Source of the DNA: Chelonoidis abingdonii
Taxonomy: Eukaryota; Chordata; Testudines; Testudinidae
NCBI RefSeq assembly: GCF_003597395.2
Contig: NC_133770.1
Coordinates: 85,247,432 to 85,311,431, forward strand
DNA length: 64,000 nt
Direction of reading: 5' to 3'
In this document: positions 53,801-57,990 of the stretch, in pieces
Layout of the letters: every line of letters begins with the position of its first letter
Numbering within the stretch: position 1 is the stretch's first letter
Program-made: the position numbers and the translations under genes
Notes under the pieces: generated by a model
Database searches by the model: none
Seen by the model: the letters and a program-made list of their open reading frames with translations, nothing else
What the model was told of the DNA's origin: nothing

Positions 53801-56554
53801 TGTAAATATTTGGCAGAAAGCTATTTGCTAATCAGGCAGAAATCTTCAGTACAGACCTCATTGAATAATTCTCAGTGGATTTCTCCCCAGTATTTGTGTA
53901 GCTTTTCATAGCCATCAAGTGAAGGCATATCTAATGGACTGACTCAAGAAGGAAAGAAAGAAGCCAAGAAATTGTGCTATGAAGCAAATAATTGATACAG
54001 GCTTTGATTCTGAAGATACTTGCAGATTCTTCCAGCAAGTGACATTTATCTGATCACCCTTAAAACTTAAGTTTACGTCAGCCTTACAAAGCTGACTTAC
54101 CATTCCAGGCATATCATTCTGCTTATTCAACCTCACAATGAATGCAACAATAATAATGAAAACATACTGTTCATCAAATTGAAGTACATTTTTTGATGAG
54201 TGAACAAGCAGAATTTCATGAAACTGGTTTTTGATAACTGGAATCGGGAATTTTATTAGTGGTCCATCCAATGAAACCCTGTTACAGTGAATATATGCAG
54301 ACTTTCTTTCTACCAGATTAAAATCCCTGTAGTAGAGAATGAACCCCAAATATTGTTGTTAACTGCAGATTAACAGTAATTTTCATGGAAATATTTTTAT
54401 CTGTTCCAGCTGAAAATGGATAACTCCTCAGAATGACATCATACAAAAATGTTTAGGTGTGTGTATGCAAGCTTTAGAAAAGTTGAATACAGTATAATTT
54501 ATGTTGCTCAAATTTAGGAAGAAAACAAATATTCTTCTTTGAATAGTAAATGATTTTCCCCGTGACAAACATTCATTTAAGAGCTCTGATGTGGATTTAA
54601 GACTAACTACACAACATCAGAAAGAGTTTCTTTGAGGCACTCTGCAAACATACCTGCTTCCTAGTGTATTCTGTTCAACAATCTTTAAGACTCAGTGATC
54701 ACTATGACATTGATTATGCAAATACTTGTGTTTGATTCACTTTAAGTATGTGTGTAGTACCATTGGTTTCACTTTCCGTTAAGTGCCTGCAGGATCAGGG
54801 ACTATAATTTTCACAAAATGACACCTCAGGAAAGCTTTCTTCTGTTCCTGGTGTTGAATCTAATCACAACTCAGACTACAGGTGCCAGAATCAACAAATC
54901 TATAATGGGGATTAAACAAATCCCCCAAGAACAGCTCTCTCACCAATAAATATACTCATAGCAGAACAAACAGGTCAAATGCTGTAATTATATAATTAAG
55001 ATTATATAAAGAGTTAAACAGTGGGCTGAAATTCCTTATATTTGTTCTCGATCCAAAAGGAGACAGTGTTTTGGCTTCAGAAATGTTAGTTAAATTTTGT
55101 TTGACTAATTATTGTCCAAAAATGAGGCTTAAAATATCACTTGGATGCTGTTTTTGCCTTAAGACAACACAAGTGGCTTAATTTTAAGAAGTTCATACCC
55201 AGCACGGACTTTTGTTCTCTAAACGTGAAATACCTCAAACAGCTTTGTAAGAATACAGAGCTCTTCCCCCTCCCCAACACTCACACTCTCTTCACCTCTG
55301 GGTTTAGGCCAAGCATGAAAAGTTTCAGTATAAAGAATAATTTTTCCAGGAAATTACAAGTGCCAAAAATAAGGTCTTCTAACACATGCCTCCTTAGTCT
55401 TACTCAGTATTGGGTCTGTAATGTAATTTTATTGGCTGAATGAAACAAGCATTTAAATGTCATCGGGCACATGAAAGCATAAAAGGTTCCCTTCCCCCTA
55501 TTATATTACAAAAAAGTAAACAAATCAGAAGGTTAAAGTTTTTTTATGGGGAAACCATGTCTCAAGCTCCTCAAAAACAAAAAAAAGCAACAAAAACACC
55601 ACACGCATACCCCGCTACTGAAAGAAAAATAAACCAGAAATTATTGCTGTTTACTTCATTTGACAAACTGACAACAGAGCAGTACAACAAAGGAGGTAGT
55701 GATGCTTAAGGAACTTACTGTTGGCAAACAATATTGCAACACTAAAGCTATTTTCAAAACTTTACTTTAGCGTTGATATATTCACCAGAAGGCCCGTGAG
55801 TATCACTACTTGCTTTACTGAGGTAGTTACCCAACAGGCAATCAAGTAGCAGCTTTGGCTTGTTCCCTTGCACCAGGCACTGTTTACAGATCCAAAACTT
55901 TCCTGAAAAGTAACAAGGCAGGTAAATGGAAAGTCAACTGTTTAGTTAGCCGATCAAAACAGGACACCGAGCAGGGACGAACGTGTCCGCTTAATTCCTT
56001 CATTCAGAAAGTGCCAGGATTTAACAAGCCCTTGGTTAAGGGACACAAGGATCCCCCTTAAAACCACAAAAGCCAGTGGGATGGACGCTCCAAGCCGAGG
56101 CTCGGGTTCTCCCCCACAGCTCAAGCGAGCGGGGCAGCCACTTCCCGGAGACCCGCAATCGCCAGGCCGTGCACCAGGGCCCCGGGCAGGAGCACATCTG
56201 GGCTGGGAGCTGCCCAGCGCCCCCCGCCAGGCCCTATGTTGCCCCGAGCAGCTCCCAGCCCAGGCGGCCCTGCCAGCCCGGCCGCAGGGTGGGGGCACGA
56301 GACGCGACTCGGACTGCACCCGCCCGGCCTCTGCGCGTGTCCGGCTCCCTCCGCCCCTCCGGCTCACACCGGACCACGCAGGATGGATGAAGCCGCGGGG
56401 AGCCAACGGGCGCTGGGGAGGGCGGGGCGGGGCGGGGAGGGGAGTCGCTGCCCGGCGGCTCCAGGTAACTGGGGAGATGGGGGGGGCACGTGGCTGCGTG
56501 GCTTCCCCAGGTCACTCACAGCTTCAACTTCTCATAGGCCCCCGCCGCCGCCAT
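4655..56554 (-). CDS. SACM1L: SACM1L, Sac1 phosphatidylinositol-phosphate phosphatase (20 coding exons)
   Basis: Encodes the ER/Golgi membrane phosphatase that removes phosphate from phosphatidylinositol 4-phosphate and some other monophosphoinositides. Joining 20 exons gives 588 residues plus stop; the human protein, from memory, has 587, the extra residue here lying near the N-terminus. Seen in the sequence: an N-terminal region, a Sac catalytic domain at about residues 120-450 with the CX5R(T) motif NCMDCLDRT (Cys390, Arg396), two hydrophobic segments (about 525-543 and 551-570) forming the membrane anchor, and a C-terminal KEKMD that fits the KXKXX COPI retrieval signal. The start ATG has G at -3 and +4. 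All exon phases agree and no stop or frameshift interrupts the frame, so the gene looks functional. The span includes introns; exons are listed separately. The CpG-island promoter suggests broad expression. Confidence 0.97.
5178..5393 (-). mobile_element. hAT-like MITE, TTCTCAAACT family (copy 1)
   Basis: Read on the minus strand it begins GGGGTTCTCAAACTGGGGGT and ends GTACAAAAGTTTGAGAAAC, short inverted ends around a CAGCATTTGTAATG core. The same family occurs at 41875-42093 and 47334-47565. Confidence 0.65.
5434..5700. mobile_element. MITE remnant of the GTCTACACT family
   Basis: Begins AAGGGTACGTCTACACTGCA, a terminus shared with several repeats in this window (15243, 25671, 39422). The matching far end is eroded. 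Confidence 0.5.
6182..6239 (-). CDS. SACM1L: SACM1L exon 19 (first membrane segment)
   Basis: Residues 525-543, reading [19 protein letters not shown], a fully hydrophobic helix-length segment, plus one base. The acceptor is TTCCTCAG and the donor is GGCTG|GTAAGT. Confidence 0.96.
6240..7133 (-). other. SACM1L intron 18
   Basis: GT-AG intron of 0.9 kb. I see no repeat or RNA gene in it. Confidence 0.9.
7134..7226 (-). CDS. SACM1L: SACM1L exon 18
   Basis: Residues 494-524, including [20 protein letters not shown] and ending KDWKFLA. The acceptor is ATTACAG and the donor is TTGGCT|GTAAGG. Only an 80-bp intron separates it from exon 17. It ends at the membrane border. Confidence 0.95.
7307..7400 (-). 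CDS. SACM1L: SACM1L exon 17
   Basis: Residues 462-493, including [20 protein letters not shown] and ending DGFRQ. The acceptor is TTTTACAG and the donor is AGACAA|GTAAGC. The RTGKRT...DGWNS stretch is strongly conserved in Sac1 proteins. Confidence 0.96.
7401..7952 (-). other. SACM1L intron 16 (GC-AG type)
   Basis: Starts GCAAGT and ends TTTTACAG. It is 552 bp of AT-rich sequence with no recognised repeat. The GC donor is otherwise a full match to U1 snRNA. Confidence 0.92.
7953..8025 (-). CDS. SACM1L: SACM1L exon 16 (GC splice donor)
   Basis: Residues 438-461, including [20 protein letters not shown] and ending TDYT, plus two bases of codon 462. The acceptor is GTTCATAG. The donor reads CACAAG|GCAAGT, a GC donor with an otherwise perfect consensus. 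Joining there to exon 17 gives the conserved RTGKR; the nearest GT, four bases on, breaks the frame. Confidence 0.94.
8124..8193 (-). CDS. SACM1L: SACM1L exon 15
   Basis: Residues 415-437, including [20 protein letters not shown] and ending YKN, plus one base. The acceptor is TGTTCTAG and the donor is AAATG|GTAGGT. Confidence 0.95.
8458..8596 (-). CDS. SACM1L: SACM1L exon 14 (catalytic exon)
   Basis: Residues 368-414. It carries the catalytic P-loop [20 protein letters not shown]: Cys390 is the expected nucleophile and Arg396 binds phosphate. The acceptor is GATCTTAG and the donor is CTGCAG|GTCAAG. Confidence 0.98.
8597..10466 (-). other. SACM1L intron 13
   Basis: GT-AG intron of 1.9 kb. 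It contains one short Penelope-like insertion (8842-8940). Otherwise nothing recognised. Confidence 0.9.
8842..8940 (+). mobile_element. Short Penelope-like element fragment with target duplication
   Basis: Contains GTGGCACCTTAGAGACTAAA followed by TTTATTTCGGCATAAGCTTT, the terminal sequence I know from turtle Penelope-like elements. It is flanked by exact 13-bp copies of TGTCTAAATGGTT (8829-8841 and 8941-8953), showing a complete, strongly truncated insertion. The family name is from memory. Confidence 0.75.
10467..10565 (-). CDS. SACM1L: SACM1L exon 13
   Basis: Residues 335-367, including [19 protein letters not shown] and ending QDEF, plus two bases of codon 368. The acceptor is CTGAATAG and the donor is TTTAG|GTAATC. 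The FDFHxEC segment lies just ahead of the catalytic loop. Confidence 0.96.
10866..11225 (+). mobile_element. Non-autonomous hAT-like transposon
   Basis: 360 bp with inverted ends CAGGGGTTCTCAAACT and, at the far end, GATTGAGAACCACTG. Flanking 8-mers CTTTAGAT and ATCTAGAT agree at 6 of 8 positions, as for an old hAT target duplication. The interior has repeated GGCTTCAGCCCCA motifs. Confidence 0.7.
12295..12425 (-). mobile_element. MITE, GGGTGACCAGA family
   Basis: On the minus strand it starts TAGGGTGACCAGATGTCC, has the core TTTTTCTTATATAGGCGCC, and ends CTATCTGGTAACCCC. Inverted ends match the copy at 59537-59659. It includes a run of 13 G. Confidence 0.7.
13917..13996 (-). CDS. SACM1L: SACM1L exon 12
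   Basis: Residues 309-334, reading [20 protein letters not shown] and then LGNGMV, plus two bases of codon 335. The acceptor is TTTCACAG and the donor is TCAG|GTACAT. Only a 92-bp intron separates it from exon 11. Confidence 0.94.
14089..14157 (-). CDS. SACM1L: SACM1L exon 11
   Basis: Residues 286-308, reading [18 protein letters not shown] and then MIVNL. The acceptor is TTTTCTAG and the donor is AATTTG|GTATGT. It is 69 bp, phase 0. Confidence 0.95.
14158..14682 (-). other. SACM1L intron 10
   Basis: GT-AG intron of 525 bp. Nothing recognised inside. Confidence 0.9.
14683..14769 (-). CDS. SACM1L: SACM1L exon 10
   Basis: Residues 257-285, reading [20 protein letters not shown] and then PQISKVVNH. 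The acceptor is TTTTCCAG and the donor is AATCAT|GTATGT. It is 87 bp, phase 0. The [13 protein letters not shown] segment is diagnostic of Sac domains. Confidence 0.96.
14969..15054 (-). CDS. SACM1L: SACM1L exon 9
   Basis: Residues 228-256, including [20 protein letters not shown] and ending SKASFVQ. The acceptor is TAACTCAG and the donor is TCCAG|GTAAAT. It is 86 bp. Confidence 0.95.
15243..15500. mobile_element. MITE of the GTCTACACTA family
   Basis: Starts GGGTATGTCTACACTATGGG. An inverted copy, CATATAGTGTAGACA, lies at about 15309-15323. The right end near 15480 is eroded. Typical size and layout for this family. Confidence 0.55.
15844..15869. repeat. T26 homopolymer
   Basis: Uninterrupted run of T in intron 8, which is poly(A) in the SACM1L transcript. 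Confidence 0.95.
16338..16439 (-). CDS. SACM1L: SACM1L exon 8
   Basis: Residues 194-227, including [20 protein letters not shown] and ending RYYVRG. The acceptor is TTTACCAG and the donor is GAGAG|GTAGGA. It is one of the most conserved stretches of the Sac domain. Confidence 0.96.
16939..16960. repeat. A22 homopolymer
   Basis: Uninterrupted A run. No target duplication or SINE body was recognised beside it. Confidence 0.9.
17792..17818. repeat. A27 homopolymer
   Basis: Uninterrupted A run with no recognised retrotransposon body. Confidence 0.95.
18511..18551. repeat. Inverted repeat of the DIRS-like element, left copy
   Basis: Pairs with 19813-19855. Both contain the AGTGCTGGTCC / GGACCAGCACT core and the flanking CACTGTGG / CCACTGTG ends. 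Confidence 0.7.
19813..19855. repeat. Inverted repeat of the DIRS-like element, right copy
   Basis: CACAGTGGAATACACAGAAG followed by GACCAGCACTCAAAGAAG, the reverse complement of 18511-18551 with a few changes. Confidence 0.7.
20510..21245 (-). mobile_element. GC-rich LTR-like repeat
   Basis: A GC-rich island inside AT-rich intron. The segment GACCCAGGACTGCCCACTAC with CCCAGCCCAGGGACCCT resembles, from memory, turtle retroelement LTRs. No clear TG...CA ends or target duplication were found, so limits and class are uncertain. Confidence 0.4.
21470..21875 (+). mobile_element. CR1 LINE 3' end (turtle type)
   Basis: Contains in order GGGTCAGGAAGGAATTGTCT, CAGATTGGCAGAGACC, TTTTTCGCCTTCC, GGGGCACGGTTCACTTGCTG, ACTTCAGTAATTCAG and GTCAGACTAGGTGATC-like sequence with an ending AAGTCTATGAA. 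This is the CR1 3'UTR typical of turtles, truncated at its 5' side. Confidence 0.85.
22494..22527 (-). CDS. SACM1L: SACM1L exon 7 (34-bp microexon)
   Basis: Residues 183-193, reading [11 protein letters not shown], plus one base. The acceptor is ATTTTCAG. The donor GGAT|GTATCC is weak, but it is the only one that keeps frame with exon 8. Found by peptide match and phase; too short for ordinary ORF detection. Confidence 0.92.
22528..24613 (-). other. SACM1L intron 6
   Basis: GT-AG intron of 2.1 kb. A G/A-rich patch lies at about 23700-23775. No repeat family was recognised. Confidence 0.9.
24614..24673 (-). CDS. SACM1L: SACM1L exon 6
   Basis: Residues 163-182, reading [20 protein letters not shown]. 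The acceptor is CACTACAG and the donor is CAGAG|GTAATA. It is 60 bp, phase 0 at both ends, so skipping it would not shift the frame. Confidence 0.95.
25255..25276 (+). repeat. G22 homopolymer
   Basis: 22 uninterrupted G, followed by CGGAGGGGG. On the SACM1L transcript it is a C run; on the plus strand it could form G-quadruplexes. Length may be unreliable in sequencing. Confidence 0.9.
25671..25927. mobile_element. MITE of the GTCTACACTA family with internal stem
   Basis: Begins GCTACGTCTACACTAG and ends AAGTGTAGACAAGCCC, inverted ends sharing GTCTACACT. Inside, CTTCAAAGTGCTG and CAGCACTTTGAAG form a second stem around a CpG-rich loop. Confidence 0.7.
26317..26613. repeat. Near-perfect palindromic element (hairpin)
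   Basis: Core arms at 26355-26458 and 26469-26572 are exact reverse complements except at two positions (102 of 104 match), around a 10-base spacer AGTTATGCAC. Beyond the core, weaker pairing (AAGGTCAGATTT versus the complement of CAATTTGATCCTT) extends the inverted ends to about 26317 and 26613. It resembles a foldback MITE. No family was recognised. Confidence 0.95.
29607..29756 (-). CDS. SACM1L: SACM1L exon 5
   Basis: Residues 113-162, including [20 protein letters not shown], the start of the Sac domain, ending at SLLER. The acceptor is CCAACAG and the donor is AGAGG|GTAAGG. It is 150 bp, phase 0 at both ends, and the largest coding exon. Confidence 0.96.
29757..30997 (-). other. SACM1L intron 4
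   Basis: GT-AG intron of 1.24 kb. Nothing recognised inside. Confidence 0.9.
30998..31125 (-). CDS. SACM1L: SACM1L exon 4
   Basis: Residues 70-112, from [18 protein letters not shown] to [12 protein letters not shown]. The acceptor is TTTTACAG and the donor is TTCAG|GTAGGA. It ends on a codon boundary at the edge of the Sac domain. Confidence 0.95.
31126..32316 (-). other. SACM1L intron 3
   Basis: GT-AG intron of 1.2 kb. A short GA repeat lies near 31984-32000. Nothing else was recognised. Confidence 0.9.
32317..32391 (-). CDS. SACM1L: SACM1L exon 3
   Basis: Residues 45-69, reading [19 protein letters not shown] and then TIHLVA. The acceptor is GCTTTTCAG and the donor is GCAG|GTAAGG. It is 75 bp, with phase 1 on both sides. 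Confidence 0.95.
32641..32760 (+). repeat. Possible tRNA-derived SINE remnant
   Basis: TGGGTGGCTCAGCAGCAGCA resembles a Pol III A box, and TTTTGAACCAAACTCC, 35 bases on, resembles a decayed B box. There is no poly(A) tail or clear family match. Confidence 0.25.
33711..33854 (-). mobile_element. CR1 LINE, 3' part (left of LTR insertion)
   Basis: The plus strand reads CACTGTGATCATCTGGTCTG, ACCTCCTGTATAACATAGG and CAGATCTTTTACAAAAACATCC, the reverse complement of the turtle CR1 3' region. It continues at 34837 after the inserted LTR. Confidence 0.85.
33855..34836 (-). mobile_element. Solo LTR with intact target duplication
   Basis: 982 bp, starting TGTCATGGTATAATTCC and ending CTGTTTATGACA, so the ends are TGTCAT...ATGACA. 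It is flanked on both sides by GTTAC (33850-33854 and 34837-34841), a 5-bp target duplication. No internal coding region remains, which fits LTR-LTR recombination. From similarity to turtle LTRs I recall, its sense strand is probably minus. Whether it belongs to a retrovirus-like or a Gypsy family cannot be told. Confidence 0.85.
34837..35095 (-). mobile_element. CR1 LINE, continuation right of LTR
   Basis: Carries on the CR1 text: TTGGTAAATTGTTCCAATGG, CTCACTGTCAAAAATTTAC, CTAGCTTCAACTTCCAGCC and GTACTCAAGTCACCCGTTAA. Order and spacing join exactly to 33711-33854 once the LTR and one GTTAC are removed. Confidence 0.85.
35260..35760. repeat. GC-rich interspersed repeat
   Basis: GC-rich block inside AT-rich intron, ending CTGAAATTTTATGTCCGTG and then TTTTTACTAAAAATAACCATG. 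I recall a similar phrase in turtle and crocodilian repeats. Ends and class are not resolved. Long open frames here on both strands are composition artefacts. Confidence 0.4.
36166..36263 (-). CDS. SACM1L: SACM1L exon 2
   Basis: Residues 12-44, including [19 protein letters not shown], match the conserved N-terminal region. The acceptor is TTTAAAG and the donor is ACAG|GTATGC. It is separated from exon 1 by a 20.3-kb intron. Confidence 0.95.
37745..37860 (+). repeat. Old amniote interspersed repeat fragment
   Basis: GGACTGTAAGCTCTTTTGGAGGGCAAGGA followed by CAGTTTAGCACAATGAACCC matches, from memory, an ancient SINE/LINE tail widespread in amniotes (consensus with CTGTAAGCTCTTTGGGGCAG). Confidence 0.5.
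38490..38672 (+). mobile_element. CR1 LINE 3' fragment
   Basis: GTGGAACTATCTCCCAAATA, then GATGGCCTAACTAGGAGTCT and TTCCATCTATGATTTCTATG, the usual CR1 C-terminal and 3' tail wording. The open frame here has decayed. Confidence 0.75.
39422..41376 (+). mobile_element. Harbinger-like DNA transposon, degenerate
   Basis: 1955 bp with inverted ends GGCCTGGTCTACACTAC (left) and GGCCACGTCTACACTAC (right, minus strand), 15 of 17 matching. It is flanked by TCA on both sides (39419-39421 and 41377-41379), a 3-bp target duplication. Just inside the left end are two copies of a TTAAATCGATTTAA motif. The interior contains a Myb/SANT-like coding fragment. Myb-like ORF plus 3-bp duplication points to PIF/Harbinger; the superfamily is inferred. 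Confidence 0.75.
39758..39829 (+). pseudogene. Decayed Myb/SANT-like DNA-binding domain of the transposon
   Basis: One frame reads [20 protein letters not shown] and SVV before a stop, the first helices of a trihelix/Myb-SANT-like domain (W-T-x-x-E, then L-I-x-x-W-G). Harbinger elements encode such a protein next to the transposase. Later helices are lost to stops and frameshifts. Confidence 0.65.
41875..42093 (+). mobile_element. hAT-like MITE, TTCTCAAACT family (copy 2)
   Basis: Starts CAGTGGTTCTCAAACTGGGG and ends AGTTTGAGAATCACTT, with ATTTATAATGGTGTTAAATA inside, shared with 5178-5393 and 47334-47565. Confidence 0.8.
42290..43205 (+). mobile_element. Possible LTR with TATA-type promoter
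   Basis: A TATA-like CTCTATAAAGG lies at about 42661-42671, followed by a T-rich stretch and GGCTGGTCCTCCGTCTATTA. The layout resembles an LTR (promoter, then R/U5), but ends and target duplication are not clear. Low confidence. Confidence 0.25.
44880..48125 (+). mobile_element. CR1 LINE, long degenerate copy
   Basis: About 3.2 kb in CR1 order. The endonuclease part has ATAGTGGATTATTTCAGCTA near 45418. The reverse-transcriptase part has GGCAATTACAGATATGAGGG near 46468, TACTTGGATTTTCAGACAGC near 46681 and CAAGGATCTGTACTGGGACC near 46869. The 3' tail CATTGGTCTGACCCAGTATG is at 48090. Many stops and frameshifts. It is antisense to SACM1L and interrupted by a MITE at 47334-47565. Confidence 0.9.
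47334..47565 (+). mobile_element. hAT-like MITE nested in CR1 (copy 3)
   Basis: CAAGGGTTATCAAACTC at the left and GTTTGAGAACCATG at the right, with CATTTATAATGGTGTTAAAT inside. It interrupts the CR1 text, so it inserted later. Confidence 0.8.
48126..50699. other. Intron 1 interval without recognised elements
   Basis: AT-rich sequence between two CR1 copies. I recognise no exon, RNA gene or repeat family here. Confidence 0.5.
50700..52316 (+). mobile_element. CR1 LINE, second degenerate copy
   Basis: Reverse-transcriptase wording such as GCAGGGCCTGATGAAAA, CTTGATTTTAATAAGGCTTT and GAGGCCTCCGCTGGAGTACT leads to the tail CTTGAGGTCCCTTCCAACC near 52287-52305. Many frameshifts. It belongs to a different CR1 subfamily from the copy at 44880. 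Confidence 0.85.
52340..53405 (+). mobile_element. L1/Tx1-like LINE 3' end
   Basis: Two frames together keep the C-terminal features of L1-type ORF2: [13 protein letters not shown] near 52520, then a cysteine-containing stretch leading to HMLWDCP near 52735 (read across a frameshift). A T-rich 3' tail follows, ending near a plus-strand AATAAAAAAA at 53391. Strongly decayed. The clade assignment is by resemblance only. Confidence 0.6.
53406..56049. other. Promoter-proximal part of intron 1
   Basis: AT-rich, no recognised transposon. Contains a T18 run near 53679-53696. Elements near a CpG-island promoter are often depleted, which would fit. Confidence 0.5.
56520..56554 (-). CDS. SACM1L: SACM1L exon 1 (coding part)
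   Basis: Residues 1-11, reading [11 protein letters not shown], plus two bases of codon 12, followed by the donor GTGAGT. It lies in a CpG island. The start was chosen because it gives the family's N-terminus and has purines in the Kozak positions. The 5'UTR extends to higher coordinates; its exact start cannot be seen. Confidence 0.92.
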
Positions 56555-56727
56555 CGCCCCCCTCCGGCTACCCTGCCGGCTCGGCTCCGTTCTACGTCCT
56601 GGACTCTCGTCTTTCTGACCCTGACGCGTCTAGGTCTTGAGGACGGGGCCTCGCACAGGACAAACCTAGCCAAACACCTTGCGGCGGCCGGACTCCAGAC
56701 ACGGAAGGGAATGACTGGCGCTGCTGT

Positions 56728-56944
56728 GATTGGCTGTGTCTCCGGCTCTGACCCCGCCCATTGAGCCACCTACTGATCAGGAGAGAGCGGAACTGTAAGG
56801 CTACTGCTGGGTGGGGGGGAAGATGGGCGTGAGACGTTTCTACGAAACGGCTAGGGATTGGCCTTGGTGTTGTAGCTCCGCCCTCTAGGGAGCGAGTGAG
56901 GAGAAGAGGGGCCGCATGATGGGCAGAGGGGGGCTTTGATTGGC
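56728..56944 (-). promoter_or_regulatory. Three CCAAT boxes upstream of SACM1L
   Basis: ATTGG on the plus strand (CCAAT in the direction of SACM1L) occurs in GATTGGCTG near 56728-56736, in GATTGGCC near 56855, and in GATTGGCTG near 56937-56945. All three share one orientation and lie between the gene and the divergent tRNA. They fit NF-Y sites, which often occur in spaced sets in CpG-island promoters. Confidence 0.5.
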
Positions 56945-57062
56945 TGCAATTGCCTCCGTAGTCCCACCCCTGGATCCGAACGCTCGCCTATTAGTGATCT
57001 CCGTGTGTGGGCGGAATCAATGAGTAGTTAGAGAGCAAACGTTGAAGAGTCTTGCATGTGCA

Positions 57063-57135
57063 GGGCCAGTGGCGCAATGGATAACGCGTCTGACTACGGA
57101 TCAGAAGATTCTAGGTTCGACTCCTGGCTGGCTCG
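57063..57135 (+). tRNA. tRNA-Arg-ACG: tRNA-Arg (anticodon ACG)
   Basis: A 73-nt gene with all four arms. The acceptor GGGCCAG pairs with CTGGCTC (one G-U). The anticodon stem TCTGA/TCAGA encloses CTACGGA, with anticodon ACG at 57096-57098. The T arm is CTAGG-TTCGACT-CCTGG. The A box lies near 57070-57080 and the B box GGTTCGACTCC at 57114-57124. No intron and no encoded CCA, as expected in eukaryotes. It is transcribed away from SACM1L. Confidence 0.97.
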
Positions 57136-57141
57136 GTCGAA

Positions 57142-57149
57142 TTTTTTTT
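57142..57149 (+). terminator. RNA polymerase III terminator (T8)
   Basis: Eight T residues begin seven bases after the last base of the tRNA-Arg gene, the usual place and form of a Pol III stop. Confidence 0.9.
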
Positions 57150-57239
57150 CCTCGACTTCTGCCAAGGTATTTTGATTTTACTGCTCCTGCTTCCTGCAGT
57201 CACCGACAGCCCAAGCAGTCATTCCATAGAAATATATGG
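57150..57239. other. Spacer after tRNA-Arg
   Basis: Short unique-looking sequence between the Pol III terminator and the C-rich repeat tract. Nothing recognised. Confidence 0.5.
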
Positions 57240-57990
57240 CATACAGCACCCCTTCCCCACTCACCTCATTGTGAACCCCCTGAATCCCTCCCTTCACCAC
57301 TCACCATCCATCCACCCCCCTTCTGTACCCGCTTCTTTACTCGCTCTGCTGTGCGCCCCCTGTACCCCCACACCACTCACCTTCCCGACACCTTCTGTCC
57401 CCTCTCCCCACTCACCCTGCTGTACACCTCTATACCCCTAAACCACTCACCTTCCAGACACTCCCCTACCCCCTCGGTACCCCCGCACCCCACTCGCCCT
57501 GCTGTACACCCCCATACCCCTCACTTGCTGTACCTGCTCCCCTCACCCTAGTGTACCCCTCTACTCCCACACCACGCACCTTCCATACACGCACCCCCAT
57601 ACCCTCGCCCTTCTGTACCCCCCGCACCGCCTCACCCCACCTACACCTCCATCCTCACCTCCACCTTCTGTACCCCCGCACTCCCTCTTTACTCATCCTG
57701 CTGTACGACTCCTGCACCCTCCACGCCACGCCGCTTCCATATACCCCCACACCCTATTGGGACCCCGTGTGCCTCCTCCCAGCTCACCCTGCCATAGCCC
57801 CTTGTACACCCAGACAGCTCACCCTGTACCCCTTCTTCACTCCTCTGCCATAAACCCCCACACCCACTTCCCCTGCCGTACACCCCAACGCCACTCACCT
57901 TCTGTACACCCCCTACCGCCCTCCCCTTCTCACCCTGTCCCTCCCCACACCCTACACCCCTCCATAGACCCCTCTCCCCACACACCCCCA
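57240..57990 (+). repeat. C-rich degenerate minisatellite
   Basis: About 750 bp dominated by C, T and A, with irregular copies of words such as CCACTCACC and CTGTACACCCCC (near 57257, 57297, 57373, 57408, 57444 and onward) spaced about 35-75 bases apart. Strand asymmetry is extreme, with few G. Open frames on both strands here are artefacts of composition. Confidence 0.8.

Larger units (their letters stand above)
36264..56519 (-). other. SACM1L intron 1
   Basis: A 20.3-kb GT-AG intron, more than a third of the gene. It is repeat-rich: CR1 tail (38490-38672), Harbinger-like element (39422-41376), hAT-like MITE (41875-42093), LTR-like block (42290-43205), two CR1 copies (44880-48125 and 50700-52316) and an L1/Tx1-like tail (52340-53405). 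36.3-38.4, 43.2-44.8, 48.2-50.6 and 53.4-56.0 kb show no recognised element. Confidence 0.9.
56050..57000 (-). promoter_or_regulatory. CpG-island promoter of SACM1L
   Basis: A sharp switch from AT-rich DNA to CpG-rich DNA surrounds exon 1. It holds GC boxes (a run of GGGGCGGGGC-type motifs at about 56415-56445), several inverted CCAAT motifs, and an ACGGAAGG Ets-like site at 56701. No TATA box is evident, typical of a housekeeping promoter. The start site is probably between 56560 and 56750 (inference). Confidence 0.8.

Noticed and set aside
56081..56764. 227-codon plus-strand open frame in the CpG island
   Set aside because: CpG-rich DNA lacks stops in several frames. The product is low-complexity Pro/Arg/Ser, and it overlaps SACM1L exon 1 on the other strand.
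57042..57551. 169-codon open frame starting over the tRNA
   Set aside because: It runs through the tRNA gene into the C-rich minisatellite. The product is a Pro/His/Ser-rich composition artefact; the same holds for 57757-58296 (179 codons).
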